Assembly (NCBI RefSeq): GCF_001645385.1
Contig: NZ_LVHI01000012.1
Coordinates: forward strand, 224,404-288,403
Length of the DNA stretch: 64,000 nucleotides
Reading direction: 5' to 3'
Source: Rhodococcoides kyotonense
GTDB taxonomy: Bacteria > Actinomycetota > Actinomycetes > Mycobacteriales > Mycobacteriaceae
The notes below the pieces were generated by a model that had not been told where the DNA came from, did no database searches, and saw only the letters and a program-made list of their open reading frames with translations. The first letter of the stretch is position 1. The number at the start of each line of letters is the position of its first letter. This document shows, one piece after another, positions 10,034 to 19,241 of the stretch. A program made the translations under genes and the position numbers.

Positions 10034-10660
10034 GTGAGCGAGAATCCACCCAATGGACCGCAGTACGGCGGCAGTCCGGACCCCAACCAGCCGCAGTACC
10101 CGCAGAGTCCAGCGGGCAACTACCCTCCTCCGGGAAACTACCCGCCTCCCGGTAACTACCCCCCGCCCGGCAACTACCCGCCACCTCCGGCGACCGGCAA
10201 CTACGGCTACGGGTCGGGCTCGCAGCTTCCGAACGGCGGGCAACCCGGCAGCCTGGGACTGCGTTTCGCCGCTCGCTTCATCGACGGAATCATCATCGGC
10301 ATCATCGCTCTGATCGCGTACTTCATCGCCGGGGACGGCTTCGTCGGGCAGTTCATCCTCGGACTCGTCAGTGCGCTTCTCGGTTTCGCATACTTCACGT
10401 TCCTCGAGTCCAGCCGCGGTCAGACCTTCGGCAAGCAGATCCTCGGTCTGCGGACCCTCGGCGCTGCGGGGGGCAACCCGACGCAGGCAGAGGCAGCGAA
10501 GCGGAACGCCTTCCTGCTTCTGAACATCGTTCCGCTTCTGGGCGGACTGTTGGTGTTCATCGCGTACATCGTCATCGCGGTCACCATCAACTCCAGCCCC
10601 ACCAAGCAGGGCAAGCACGACGAACTCGCTGGTGGAACGCAGGTCGTCAAGGTCGGCTGA
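10034..10660 (+). CDS. RDD-family membrane protein with Pro-Gly-Asn-Tyr repeat head
   Basis: The protein of about 208 residues has a disordered head of roughly 60 residues with PPPGNY repeats (18-base units) followed by an RDD domain. The RDD motif region begins at RFAARFIDGIIIG, and hydrophobic segments follow. RDD proteins are membrane proteins of mostly unknown function, in some cases linked to ion transport. GTG at 10034 is preferred because GAGGGG lies 7 bases upstream. The ATG at 10028 is too close to that site, and the paralogue downstream starts at the equivalent GTG. A hairpin terminator follows at 10681. Its first residues (VSENPPNGPQYG) nearly match those of the next gene product, so the heads share ancestry although the membrane domains differ. 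Confidence 0.85.
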   Translation: MSENPPNGPQYGGSPDPNQPQYPQSPAGNYPPPGNYPPPGNYPPPGNYPPPPATGNYGYGSGSQLPNGGQPGSLGLRFAARFIDGIIIGIIALIAYFIAGDGFVGQFILGLVSALLGFAYFTFLESSRGQTFGKQILGLRTLGAAGGNPTQAEAAKRNAFLLLNIVPLLGGLLVFIAYIVIAVTINSSPTKQGKHDELAGGTQVVKVG

Positions 10661-10680
10661 TCCCCCGGAAAGCAACGCGA

Positions 10681-10712
10681 GTGGGCTCGTCGCCTCCAGG
10701 CGACGGGCCCAC
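10681..10712 (+). terminator. Rho-independent-type terminator after the RDD gene
   Basis: A 15-bp stem GTGGGCTCGTCGCCT / AGGCGACGGGCCCAC with one G-T pair and a 2-base loop is followed by the pyrimidine-rich TTCTCTTCCC. It starts 21 bases after the RDD gene stop and separates it from the next gene, which therefore probably has its own promoter. Confidence 0.75.
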
Positions 10713-10812
10713 TTCTCTTCCCATTCCAATGTTTCGATCCGACAACTCGCAGTGCCCGACGCGACGCAGTCGGTCACAATCTGTTCGAGTCCCCCTACGA
10801 GGAGTGATGACC

Positions 10813-11895
10813 GTGAGCGAGAACCCACCCGACGGACCGCAGTACGGCAGCAGCCCCGATCCGGAACGCCCCGACCTCGGCAAGAACGAGCCGGGACGCG
10901 GTTACCCGCCGCCCCCGCAGAACTACCCGCCCGCAGGCGGAACACCCACACCTCCCGGCGACTGCCCACCCCCCGGCAGTTACCCACCGCCCGGCGGATA
11001 TCCCCCACCGCAGGGCAGCACCCAGCCTCCCGGTGGCTATCCGCCGCCCGGAAACTACCCGCCGCCCGGTGGATATCCTCCACCGCCGCAGGGCGGCTAC
11101 CCGCCCCCTCCCGGCAATTATCCACCGCCTCCTGGTAACTACCCGCCGCCTCCTGGTAACTACCCGCCGCCTCCTGGTAACTACCCGCCGCCGCCCGGGA
11201 ACTACGGACCCGGCAACTACGGCGCAGGAAACTACGGCGGAGGAAACTACCGCGGCGTGCCGACGACGTTGAGCGTCGGCGACGCGGTGTCCTTCGGCTG
11301 GAATCGATTCAAGGACAACGCCGGAGTCTGGATCGGTATCGCGGTGATCGCCGCGGTCATCCAGATCGTGATCAACCTGATCTTCGGCGGTACCGACACG
11401 TCAGGAGATCTCTCGGCCGGGTTCGGCGCCCTGGCCATCATCGGCACGGTGATCAGCACCGTCGTCGGCTACCTCATTCAGGCGTCCCTCATTCGCGGCG
11501 CCCTGCACGAGGTCGACGGCAACAAGCCCGCGATCGGGTCGTTCTTCCAGTTCGGCAACGTGGCCGCGATCATTCTCGCGAGCTTCCTCGTCGGCATCCT
11601 GGTGTTGGTCGGGTTCGTCCTGCTGATCATTCCCGGCATCATCCTGACGTTCCTGACGTGGTGGACACTTCAGTTCGTCATCGATCGCAATCAGGATGCG
11701 ATCACTGCCATCAAGTCGAGCGTCAAGGCGATCTCGTCGAATGCAGGCCAGCTGATTCTGCTGGCACTGGCACTCGTCGGCATCAACATTCTGGGCGTGA
11801 TTCCGTGCGGCTTGGGCCTTCTCGTCACCATCCCGATCACAATGATCGCGTCGACGTACGCGTACCGCGTCGTCTCGCAGTCCCTGCCCGCCTGA
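10813..11895 (+). CDS. Proline/glycine-rich multi-pass membrane protein (Rv2560-like)
   Basis: This protein of about 360 residues has a head of some 150 residues built from PPPPGNY, PPGGY and GNY repeats, then a membrane domain with about five or six hydrophobic segments beginning after SVGDAVSFGWNRF. That domain resembles DUF975-like or glycerophosphodiester-phosphodiesterase-associated membrane domains; I cannot name the family firmly. GTG at 10813 is chosen because GAGGAG lies 8 bases upstream; ATG at 10807 is only 2 bases from it. The gene sits where M. tuberculosis has the Pro/Gly-rich Rv2560. It ends at a strong bidirectional terminator shared with aspS. Function unknown; a cell-envelope role is plausible. 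Confidence 0.8.
   Translation: MSENPPDGPQYGSSPDPERPDLGKNEPGRGYPPPPQNYPPAGGTPTPPGDCPPPGSYPPPGGYPPPQGSTQPPGGYPPPGNYPPPGGYPPPPQGGYPPPPGNYPPPPGNYPPPPGNYPPPPGNYPPPPGNYGPGNYGAGNYGGGNYRGVPTTLSVGDAVSFGWNRFKDNAGVWIGIAVIAAVIQIVINLIFGGTDTSGDLSAGFGALAIIGTVISTVVGYLIQASLIRGALHEVDGNKPAIGSFFQFGNVAAIILASFLVGILVLVGFVLLIIPGIILTFLTWWTLQFVIDRNQDAITAIKSSVKAISSNAGQLILLALALVGINILGVIPCGLGLLVTIPITMIASTYAYRVVSQSLPA
11104..11202 (+). repeat. Tandem 21-base repeats encoding PPPPGNY
   Basis: About five consecutive 21-base units encode PPPPGNY, and the central three copies are almost identical in DNA (CCGCCTCCTGGTAACTAC). Near-identity at the nucleotide level suggests recent expansion by slippage or unequal exchange. Changes in copy number would stay in frame and alter the length of the disordered head only. 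Confidence 0.8.
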
Positions 11896-11913
11896 CGGGT
11901 CGCGAACCGACAC

Positions 11914-11949
11914 CGAAGCCCTCCTGCGACAGATCGCAGGAGGGCTTCG
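11914..11949. terminator. Bidirectional terminator between convergent genes
   Basis: A perfect 16-bp stem CGAAGCCCTCCTGCGA with a 4-base loop lies between the ends of the Pro-rich membrane protein gene (11895) and aspS (11961). It can stop transcription from both sides, although neither flank has a long T run. Confidence 0.8.
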
Positions 11950-11960
11950 TGGTGTTCGTG

Positions 11961-13760
11961 TTACTCCGACGCGGCGTCCGCGTCGACCTTCTCGTCCCGC
12001 TTCTCCGGCTTCGCGTCGATACCGGATTCCTTGCGCTGCAACGGTGTGATCGGCGCAGGCGCGTCCGTCAGCGGGTCGACGCCACCGCCGGACTTCGGAA
12101 ATGCGATGACCTCACGGATCGAGTCGACGCCTGCCAGCAATGCCGTGATGCGGTCCCAGCCGAACGCGATCCCGCCGTGCGGGGGCGCGCCGTAGCTGAA
12201 GGCGTCGAGCAGGAAGCCGAACTTCTCCTGCGCCTCGGCCTCGTCGATACCCATGATCGCGAAGACGCGTTCCTGAATGTCCTTGCGGTGGATACGAATA
12301 CTGCCGCCGCCGATCTCGTTGCCGTTGCACACGATGTCGTAGGCGTAGGCGAGAGCAGAGCCGGGATCGGTGTCGAACGTGTCCATCGACTCGGGCTTCG
12401 GCGACGTGAACGCATGGTGGACTGCGGTCCACGCGCCCGAACCGACGGCGACGTCACCGCTGGCGGTCGCGTCGGATGCGGGCTCGAACAGCGGCGCGTC
12501 GACGACCCAGACGAACGCCCACGCCTTCGGGTCGATGAGGTCGAGCTTGCGTGCGATCTCACCGCGTACCGCGCCGAGCAGTCCTCGCGACGCCTTGACC
12601 GGTCCGGCGGAGAAGAAGATCGCGTCACCGGGCGCGGCACCGACGTGCGCTGCGATGCCGTCGCGTTCGGCGTCGGTGAGGTTCTTCGCGACGGGTCCGC
12701 CGAGAGTTCCGTCCTCGCCGACGAGGACGTACGCCAGACCCTTGTGTCCGCGCTGCTTGGCGAACTCCTGCCATTTGTCGAGCTGCTTACGCGGCTGCGA
12801 CGCACCGCCCGGCATCACGACGGCGCCGACGTACGGCGCCTGGAAGACGCGGAACGTGGTGTCGGAGAAGAAGTCCGTGCACTCGATGAGTTCGATGTCG
12901 AAGCGAAGGTCCGGCTTGTCCGAACCGTAGCGACGCATCGCCTCGGCGTAGGTGATGCGAGGAATCGCCGACGTGAACTCGTGTCCGACGAGCTTCCACA
13001 GCGCGGCGAGGATCTCCTCGGCGAGCAGAATCACGTCGTCCTGCGTGACGAAGCTCATCTCGATGTCGAGCTGCGTGAACTCCGGCTGCCGATCGGCGCG
13101 GAAGTCCTCGTCCCGGTAGCAGCGTGCGATCTGGTAGTACCGCTCGATGCCGCCGACCATCAGCAGCTGCTTGAACAGCTGGGGGCTTTGCGGCAGAGCG
13201 TAGAAGCTTCCGGGCTGCAACCGGGCGGGCACCAGGAAGTCGCGGGCACCCTCGGGCGTCGACCGAGTCAGCGTCGGTGTCTCGACCTCGACGAATTCGT
13301 GGTGCGCCAGAACACCGCGCGCCGCCGCGTTGACGTGCGAGCGCAGGCGAATGGCGTGACCCGGGCCCTCGCGGCGCAGATCCAGGTAGCGGTACTTCAG
13401 ACGCGCTTCCTCACCCGGCTGGTCGTCCAGCTGGAACGGCAGCGGCGCGCTCTCGGACAACACCTCGATGTCGGTCGCATCGACCTCGATCGCGCCGGTG
13501 GGAATTTCGTAGTTCTGGTTTCCCTCGGGACGCTCTTCGACCTTGCCGACGACCTTGACCACGTACTCGGCGCGCAGACGGTGTGCCTTCTCGGCAACGT
13601 CGCCCTCGCGGAACACGACCTGCGCGACACCGGAAGCATCGCGGAGGTCGATGAAGATGACACCGCCGTGATCGCGACGACGCGCCACCCAACCCGTCAG
13701 TGTGACTGTTCGATCGACGTGCTCGGCTCTGAGGGAGCCGGCGAGGTGGGTGCGCAGCAC
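11961..13760 (-). CDS. aspS: Aspartyl-tRNA synthetase
   Basis: This 599-residue class II enzyme charges tRNA with aspartate. It has the bacterial layout: N-terminal OB-fold anticodon-binding domain (about 1-110), catalytic core with motif 2 in the [16 protein letters not shown] segment, a GAD insertion domain in the middle, and motif 3 with GIAFGWDR near the end. Actinobacteria often lack asnS and use a non-discriminating AspRS with GatCAB, so it may also serve tRNA-Asn; this cannot be decided from the gene. GTG at 13760 follows AAAGGA with good spacing, and [10 protein letters not shown] is the typical start. It faces the metallopeptidase gene across a 166-base control region. Orthologue in position: Rv2572c. 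Confidence 0.96.
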   Translation of the reverse strand: MLRTHLAGSLRAEHVDRTVTLTGWVARRRDHGGVIFIDLRDASGVAQVVFREGDVAEKAHRLRAEYVVKVVGKVEERPEGNQNYEIPTGAIEVDATDIEVLSESAPLPFQLDDQPGEEARLKYRYLDLRREGPGHAIRLRSHVNAAARGVLAHHEFVEVETPTLTRSTPEGARDFLVPARLQPGSFYALPQSPQLFKQLLMVGGIERYYQIARCYRDEDFRADRQPEFTQLDIEMSFVTQDDVILLAEEILAALWKLVGHEFTSAIPRITYAEAMRRYGSDKPDLRFDIELIECTDFFSDTTFRVFQAPYVGAVVMPGGASQPRKQLDKWQEFAKQRGHKGLAYVLVGEDGTLGGPVAKNLTDAERDGIAAHVGAAPGDAIFFSAGPVKASRGLLGAVRGEIARKLDLIDPKAWAFVWVVDAPLFEPASDATASGDVAVGSGAWTAVHHAFTSPKPESMDTFDTDPGSALAYAYDIVCNGNEIGGGSIRIHRKDIQERVFAIMGIDEAEAQEKFGFLLDAFSYGAPPHGGIAFGWDRITALLAGVDSIREVIAFPKSGGGVDPLTDAPAPITPLQRKESGIDAKPEKRDEKVDADAASE

Positions 13761-13926
13761 GGGTTTCCTTTCGAAAAAATGGGGTCGAGAGTGTTCGTCG
13801 AGTACCGATCCTACGGAGACACGTACCCGGACCGGAAACGGATACCTCGCCCGCATGGGAAGCTGCTACTCGACCGACGGTTCATCCGACTCCGTCGGGG
13901 CACGGACTCCGCGAGAGGATTGGGCG

Positions 13927-14856
13927 ATGACGTTCAGAGAAGGCGCACGGGCGCAGCCAGGCCGAGTGTCGGTCGGCGGCGGCGGTGGCGGCCGCGGAGG
14001 CAAGATCGCACTCGGCGGTGGTGCAGGCGGACTCGTCATCCTGGTGCTCGCGCTGCTGTTCGGCGGAGACCCCGGCTCGCTGCTCGGCCAGCTCAGCGGA
14101 TCGGCCGACAACTCGGGTCAGTACGAGTCGGGAACGGGCACACTCGAGAACTGCGAGACCGGCGCCGACGCGAATGCGAACGTCGACTGCCGAGTCAGCT
14201 TCACGGCGAGCAGCCTCGACACCGTCTGGGAATCGCAGCTACAGCCGCAGACCGGAGTCGCGTACGTCCAGCCCGCAGTGCGTCTGTTCTCCGGCTCGAC
14301 CAACACCGGCTGCGGCAACGCCACGAGCGCCGTCGGCCCGTTCTACTGCCCCGCCGACTCCACCGCGTACTTCGACACGAGCTTCTTTCAGGTTCTCGTC
14401 GACCGCTTCGGATCCAGCGGTGGCCCGCTGGCGCAGGAGTACGTCGTCGCCCACGAGGTCGGCCACCACATCCAGAACCAACTCGGCGACATCGGCCGCG
14501 CTCAGGCGGATCCGCAGGGTGCGGAATCGGGCGCGGTGCGCGTCGAACTGCAGGCCGACTGCTACGCCGGGATCTGGGCGCACCACGCCGCCGTCATCGA
14601 TGATCCGAGCACCGGCGAGCCGTTCCTCGAACCTCTCACCGACACCGACATCCGGGACGCGCTGTCCGCGGCGTCGTCGGTCGGCGACGATCGAATCCAG
14701 CAAGCGTCGAGCGGACGCGTCAACCCCGAGGGGTGGACGCACGGCTCGTCCGAACAGCGTCAGCAATGGTTCCTGGCCGGCTACCGCACCGGCCAGGTAG
14801 CCGCGTGCGACACGTTCTCCGCGCGTGACCTCGATGCACCTCCGGCTCTGAGATGA
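13927..14856 (+). CDS. Neutral zinc metallopeptidase, YpfJ family, membrane-anchored
   Basis: The 309-residue protein has a Gly-rich cytoplasmic start, one membrane segment at about 29-46 and an external zinc-peptidase domain. The zinc-binding HEVGH is at residues 176-180, with a further acidic ligand expected in the later VELQADCYAG stretch. Cysteines at 76, 88, 129 and 141 could form disulfides outside the cell. GAGAGGA lies 7 bases ahead of the ATG. The substrate is unknown. It converges with the radical SAM gene only 4 bases away. The gene matches Rv2575 by position. Confidence 0.88.
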   Translation: MTFREGARAQPGRVSVGGGGGGRGGKIALGGGAGGLVILVLALLFGGDPGSLLGQLSGSADNSGQYESGTGTLENCETGADANANVDCRVSFTASSLDTVWESQLQPQTGVAYVQPAVRLFSGSTNTGCGNATSAVGPFYCPADSTAYFDTSFFQVLVDRFGSSGGPLAQEYVVAHEVGHHIQNQLGDIGRAQADPQGAESGAVRVELQADCYAGIWAHHAAVIDDPSTGEPFLEPLTDTDIRDALSAASSVGDDRIQQASSGRVNPEGWTHGSSEQRQQWFLAGYRTGQVAACDTFSARDLDAPPALR

Positions 14857-14860
14857 CGTA

Positions 14861-15892
14861 TCAGAACAGAGTCAACGCGGGCGTGCGAGCGTCCGCTGCC
14901 CGGCCCGGATCCGCCGGCACGTTCTCGGGCATCGACCGGGACTCTCCGACGCCGAAGCCGTGCTCGTCGAGCAGAGGGTCGATGCGCTGACGCAGCCATG
15001 CCTTGTATTCGGGCGTGACGTAGGCGCCGTGGCCGTACAGCTGTCGGTACCGACGCACCAGCGCGGGATGCTGCTCGGCGAGCCACGACAGGAACCAGTC
15101 CTTGGTGGACGACCGCAGATGCATCGGCATCGCGGAGACGGACGTGGCGCCTGCGTCGGCGAGCGCGCCGATCAACGCGTCGAGTTGCCGGGCACCGTCG
15201 GTGAGGAACGGAATGACGGGCGCCACCAGGACACCGCACGTCAGTCCCGCGTCGCGCACTGCCCGAATCAGGTCGAGCCGCGCCCGCGGACTCGGCGTCC
15301 CCGGTTCGAGTTGCTTCTGCAGATCCGCGTCGTGGATGGCCAGACTGACGTTGATGCGTACCTCGACCTGCTGAGAGGCAAGCGTCAGCAACGGGAGGTC
15401 ACGTCGCAACAACGTGCCCTTGGTGAGAATCGAGAACGGTGTGCCGGACTCCGCGAGCGCGCGAATGATGCCGGGCATCAACCGATACCGGCCCTCGGCA
15501 CGCTGATACGGATCGGTGTTGGTTCCGAGCGCAACAGGCTCGCGCTTCCACGACTTGCGTGCGAGTTCCTTGCGGAGCACCGCGGCGATGTTGGTCTTGA
15601 CGACGATCTGAGTGTCGAAATCCGTTCCGGCATCGAGATCGAGATACTCGTGCGTCGGCCGAGCGAAGCAGTAGCGACACGCGTGCGAGCACCCGCGCGC
15701 CGGATTGACGGTCCACGTGAACGGAAGCGACGCGTCACCGTTGATCTTGTTGAGCGCACTCTTGCACAGCACCTCGTGGAACGTGATGCCCTCGAACTCG
15801 GGTGTCTGTACGCTGCGCACCAGACCCGACCGCTCCAGACCGGGAAGCGCGCCCTCGTCGGCGGCATCGAGCGTCTGACCGGACCATCGCAT
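14861..15892 (-). CDS. Radical SAM protein, Rv2578c family
   Basis: This 343-residue protein carries the radical SAM cluster motif CSHACRYC at residues 68-75 (C-x3-C-x2-C), followed by the TIM-barrel core and an expected SAM-binding region. It belongs to the group resembling spore photoproduct lyase-like radical SAM proteins that is widespread in Actinobacteria under the name Rv2578c family. The reaction is unknown. ATG at 15892 starts MRWSGQTL. A LexA-type SOS box lies just upstream (15902-15917), which points to DNA-damage control and makes a DNA or nucleotide repair or rescue role a reasonable guess. It is divergent from a DUF3237 gene. Confidence 0.88.
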   Translation of the reverse strand: MRWSGQTLDAADEGALPGLERSGLVRSVQTPEFEGITFHEVLCKSALNKINGDASLPFTWTVNPARGCSHACRYCFARPTHEYLDLDAGTDFDTQIVVKTNIAAVLRKELARKSWKREPVALGTNTDPYQRAEGRYRLMPGIIRALAESGTPFSILTKGTLLRRDLPLLTLASQQVEVRINVSLAIHDADLQKQLEPGTPSPRARLDLIRAVRDAGLTCGVLVAPVIPFLTDGARQLDALIGALADAGATSVSAMPMHLRSSTKDWFLSWLAEQHPALVRRYRQLYGHGAYVTPEYKAWLRQRIDPLLDEHGFGVGESRSMPENVPADPGRAADARTPALTLF

Positions 15893-15901
15893 GCCCACTA
15901 G

Positions 15902-15917
15902 TCGAACATGTGTTCTA
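15902..15917. promoter_or_regulatory. LexA (SOS) box upstream of the radical SAM gene
   Basis: TCGAACATGTGTTCTA matches the mycobacterial/actinobacterial SOS consensus TCGAAC-N4-GTTCGA at 11 of 12 fixed positions. It begins 10 bases upstream of the radical SAM ATG, where bound LexA would block transcription. It is also in the region shared with the divergent DUF3237 gene. From memory, Rv2578c is among the M. tuberculosis genes reported with an SOS box. Confidence 0.75.
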
Positions 15918-16000
15918 GGCCGTGTCAAGACGCCACGAATCACGACGGGAAGATAGCGTGTACCCGATCCCTTTCGTCGCCCCGAGGAGCGTTCCCCCAC

Positions 16001-16468
16001 GTGTCTGCACCCATCGCGCCCACTCTCGAACCCATTCTCCGCCTTGGCCTGACGCTCGGCGTTCCGATCGACGTCGGCAGCGTTCCCGGCGGTGCGCGCG
16101 TCGTGACTCCGATCCTCGGCGGTGCCGCGCCTGGCCCGGACATCGAAGGGACACTTGCGGGTTCGGCGTCCGTCGTCGGGGTGACACGCCCGGACGGCTG
16201 CACCGAATTCAGTGCCGAGCTGACGTTGGAACTGACCGACGGCGGTTATCTGTCGCTGACGTACCGGGGCTTTCAGTTCGGGCCTGCCGAGGTGATCGAA
16301 TCGCTGAACGGAACCGAGGAAGTCGACCCCGCGACGTACTACTTCCGCGGCACACTCGACATCGCGACATCGGTGCCGCAGTTCACTTACTTGAACCGTG
16401 CTCTCGTCGTGACGTCGGGTACCAGGTCGGCCGAATCCGTTGTCCTCGACGCCTTTTTGGTGACGTAG
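16001..16468 (+). CDS. DUF3237 family protein
   Basis: This 155-residue protein matches the DUF3237 beta-barrel family, with the typical PGGARVVTPILGG stretch near residues 28-41 and ATYYFRG near 120. There is no signal peptide and no recognisable catalytic motif. GTG at 16001 follows GAGGAG by 11 bases. It is divergent from the SOS-controlled radical SAM gene and converges with a small membrane protein gene 5 bases away. Function unknown. Confidence 0.75.
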   Translation: MSAPIAPTLEPILRLGLTLGVPIDVGSVPGGARVVTPILGGAAPGPDIEGTLAGSASVVGVTRPDGCTEFSAELTLELTDGGYLSLTYRGFQFGPAEVIESLNGTEEVDPATYYFRGTLDIATSVPQFTYLNRALVVTSGTRSAESVVLDAFLVT

Positions 16469-16473
16469 ACCCG

Positions 16474-17112
16474 TCAGCTCGACAAGCCTGCCACTTCACG
16501 ATCGGTGAGGGTGGCCATCGGCGTCCGCCCGGCTTCCCTCACCAGCTCGATCGCACGGTACAGCGGGCGTTCGTTCAGGCCCGCGTCCCGTGCCTCCGCC
16601 TTGAGTTGGTCGACGAGGACCGACGCGACCGCAGCCGCGGGAACCAGCTCGCTCGTCCACAACGCGTCGGCGAGCGCCCGTAGCGACAGAATCGGCAGCT
16701 CGCGGCCGCCGCCCTGGGTGTAGAGAGCGAGCGGGATCGAGACGCGAGTTCGCCCGTCGTACAGGCGAAGCGAGATCTGATCGATGCGCGCGGTGCGTAC
16801 TTGGACCTCCGCCGAGACGAGCGTGGGTACGTCGAGCGCCCGCGTGCGGACGGCGCCACGCGCATGCAGGGTCGTGCCGTCGAGCCACAGGCGTCGACGC
16901 AGCCCCACCCACGCCGATCCCGCTGCCGGGACCGCGACCACGACGCCGAGGACGACCGCGACCGCAACGGGCAGAAAGAAACTCGCGATCACGGCAAGCA
17001 GGACGCCGACGACGACGGCGCCGACGGCCACCTTGCGCAGGCGTGGCGCGATCAGTTCGGCCGGTACGAGATCGAGGTCGACGTGATCGGCGCCCCGGCC
17101 GTCAGCCGGCAA
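16474..17112 (-). CDS. Membrane protein with two N-terminal helices, unknown function
   Basis: The 212-residue protein has two adjacent membrane segments at about 30-50 and 52-75, then a soluble beta-rich domain of about 130 residues that could be PH-like. I chose a TTG start at 17112, inside the last codons of hisS, because GGAG lies 7 bases upstream and no in-frame ATG or GTG precedes the membrane segments after the hisS stop. The overlap with hisS suggests coupled translation. I do not recognise the family; the role is unknown. Confidence 0.65.
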   Translation of the reverse strand: MPADGRGADHVDLDLVPAELIAPRLRKVAVGAVVVGVLLAVIASFFLPVAVAVVLGVVVAVPAAGSAWVGLRRRLWLDGTTLHARGAVRTRALDVPTLVSAEVQVRTARIDQISLRLYDGRTRVSIPLALYTQGGGRELPILSLRALADALWTSELVPAAAVASVLVDQLKAEARDAGLNERPLYRAIELVREAGRTPMATLTDREVAGLSS

Positions 17113-18379
17113 GTTCGGACTCCAACACGGCGACGACGTCGGCCAGCGGCGTTTCCTTCTGCTCACCGGTCGACAGATCCTTGACGACCACGACGCGTTC
17201 GGCCAGTTCCTTGTCGCCCAGAACCAACGCGTAGCGCGCGCCGGACCGGTCGGCGGCCTTCATCGCACCCTTGACTCCGCGGTTGCCGTACGCCAGATCG
17301 ACGCTGATGTTCTTGGTCCGCAGCTGTCCGGCGATCGCCACGAGCTGAGCCTTCGCGTCGGTTCCGAGCGGCACTCCGAACACCTCGCAACGCGCCGCGG
17401 AACCGGCCGACTTGCCCTCGGCGGCGAGAGCGAGCATGGTGCGGTCGACGCCGAGCCCGAAACCGATACCCGACAACTCCTGACCGCCGAGCTGGGCCAT
17501 CAGTCCGTCGTAGCGGCCGCCGCCCCCGATGCCGGACTGCGCCCCGAGGCCGTCGTGGACGAATTCGAACGTCGTCTTGGTGTAGTAGTCCAGGCCGCGG
17601 ACCATACGTGGATTGACGACGTACGGGACCTTCAACGCGTCGAGGTGTCCGAGGACCTCGTCGAAGTGCGCCTTGGCGGTCTCGGACAGGTGATCGAGCA
17701 TGAGCGGTGCGTCGGCGGTCATCTCACGCACGTCGGGCCGCTTGTCGTCCAGCACGCGCAACGGGTTGATCTCGGCGCGCTTACGCGTCTCGGGGTCGAG
17801 CGGAAGCGCGAACAGGAACTGCTGCAACAGCTCTCGATACTGCGGTCGGCACGTGTCGTCGCCGAGCGAGGTGATCTCCAGCCGGAAATCGGTCAGCCCG
17901 AGGCTGCGGAACCCCGCGTCGGCGACGGCGACGACCTCGGCGTCGAGTGCAGGGTCGTCGACGCCGATGGCCTCCACGCCGACCTGCTGCAGCTGCCGGT
18001 AGCGACCTGCCTGCGGACGTTCGTACCGGAAGAACGGTCCTGCGTACGCGAGCTTGACGGGGAGCGCGCCGCGATCGAGTCCGTGCTCGATGACCGCACG
18101 CATCACGCCTGCTGTCCCCTCGGGGCGCAGGGTGACGGATCGGTCACCGCGGTCCGCGAACGTGTACATCTCCTTGCTGACGACGTCCGTCGACTCGCCG
18201 ACGCCGCGCGCGAACAATCCGGTGTCCTCGAATATCGGCAGTTCGATGTGTCCGTATCCGGCGTTGCGGGCTGCATTCAACAGGCCCTCGCGGACGGCGA
18301 CGAACTCGGCCGAGTTCGGAGGAACGTAGTCGGGAATGCCCTTGGGCGCAGAGAACGTAGACGGCTTGCTCACGGTCAC
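17102..18379 (-). CDS. hisS: Histidyl-tRNA synthetase
   Basis: This 425-residue class II synthetase charges tRNA-His. Visible signatures are motif 2 ([17 protein letters not shown]), the histidine-specific [14 protein letters not shown], and a C-terminal anticodon-binding domain from about residue 325. GTG at 18379 is preferred because AAGGA lies 5 bases upstream; a second in-frame GTG is at 18373. The start overlaps the stop of the upstream hydrolase gene by GTGA. Orthologue in position: Rv2580c. Confidence 0.96.
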   Translation of the reverse strand: MTVSKPSTFSAPKGIPDYVPPNSAEFVAVREGLLNAARNAGYGHIELPIFEDTGLFARGVGESTDVVSKEMYTFADRGDRSVTLRPEGTAGVMRAVIEHGLDRGALPVKLAYAGPFFRYERPQAGRYRQLQQVGVEAIGVDDPALDAEVVAVADAGFRSLGLTDFRLEITSLGDDTCRPQYRELLQQFLFALPLDPETRKRAEINPLRVLDDKRPDVREMTADAPLMLDHLSETAKAHFDEVLGHLDALKVPYVVNPRMVRGLDYYTKTTFEFVHDGLGAQSGIGGGGRYDGLMAQLGGQELSGIGFGLGVDRTMLALAAEGKSAGSAARCEVFGVPLGTDAKAQLVAIAGQLRTKNISVDLAYGNRGVKGAMKAADRSGARYALVLGDKELAERVVVVKDLSTGEQKETPLADVVAVLESELAG

Positions 18380-19068
18380 AGTGTTCCTTGTTCGGGGCCG
18401 GACAGTCCAACGAGGAAGGGGTTCGACGCGCGTTCCTGGCCGATCGTGCTCTGGCCGCCATGGCCGGGCAGGATCACCGTCTCGTCGGCCAGCGGCAACA
18501 GTGTGGCTGCGATCGAGGCGAGCAGTTGCTCGTGGTTGCCGCCGGGCAGGTCGGTGCGCCCGATCGAACCCGCGAACAACGTGTCGCCCGTCAACGCGAT
18601 CGTTGCCGTGCCGTCCGGGGTGTCGACGTCGGTCGTGAAGACAACCGATCCCTGCGTGTGCCCCGGCGTGTGCAGAACCTCGAACGTGATGCCCGCGAGC
18701 TCGAGGGTGGAACCTCCGACCAGATTCTCGACCGTCTCGGGCTCGTGGAACTCCGCGTCGCCCAGCAGCGCGGCGAGCGTCGGACCTGTCCCGCGCAGCG
18801 GATCGGACAGCATGTAGCGATCGTCGTCGTGGATGTAGGCCGGAACACCGAACTTGGCGCACACCGGTGCGACCGACCACGTGTGATCGAGATGACCATG
18901 CGTCAACAGCACCGCGACCGGCCTCATGGACGACGAGTTCAAGAACTCGATCAACGGTTCCGCAGCATCCTGTCCGGGATCGACGACAACGCATTCGGTC
19001 GCGTCGTCCTGCGCGAGGATGTAGCAGTTGGTCTGGAACATCCCCGCCGGGAATCCGGTGACGAGCAC
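18376..19068 (-). CDS. Metallo-beta-lactamase-fold hydrolase (glyoxalase II-like)
   Basis: This 230-residue protein has the zinc-binding THGHLDH motif at about 56-62 and further ligands in [15 protein letters not shown] and LPGHGG. The family includes glyoxalase II, which hydrolyses S-lactoylglutathione. Actinobacteria lack glutathione, so a mycothiol thioester or another thioester is a likelier substrate. GTG at 19068 follows AGGAG by 8 bases. It is cotranscribed with hisS through a GTGA overlap, a pairing also seen as Rv2580c-Rv2581c. A 173-base region separates it from the divergent cyclophilin genes. Confidence 0.88.
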   Translation of the reverse strand: MLVTGFPAGMFQTNCYILAQDDATECVVVDPGQDAAEPLIEFLNSSSMRPVAVLLTHGHLDHTWSVAPVCAKFGVPAYIHDDDRYMLSDPLRGTGPTLAALLGDAEFHEPETVENLVGGSTLELAGITFEVLHTPGHTQGSVVFTTDVDTPDGTATIALTGDTLFAGSIGRTDLPGGNHEQLLASIAATLLPLADETVILPGHGGQSTIGQERASNPFLVGLSGPEQGTL

Positions 19069-19241
19069 AGCACTAGCTCCTAAGGGTTGCGGCCAGGTAG
19101 TTCGTCCACAGTAATCCGGTCGTTCCTGCAGGCTCCACTCCGGCACTGTGCGCCTGTGATGCCCGTCAGTCACTTCTCAGGAAGTAATGGCACACTCACT
19201 CACGGCCGGTTTCGGCCCTGGACGAGCAGGAGGATACCGAA

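Noticed and set aside
11658..14603. Plus-strand open frame of 981 codons over aspS and its neighbours
   Set aside because: It overlaps three genes with clear family matches and crosses a terminator; no family similarity.
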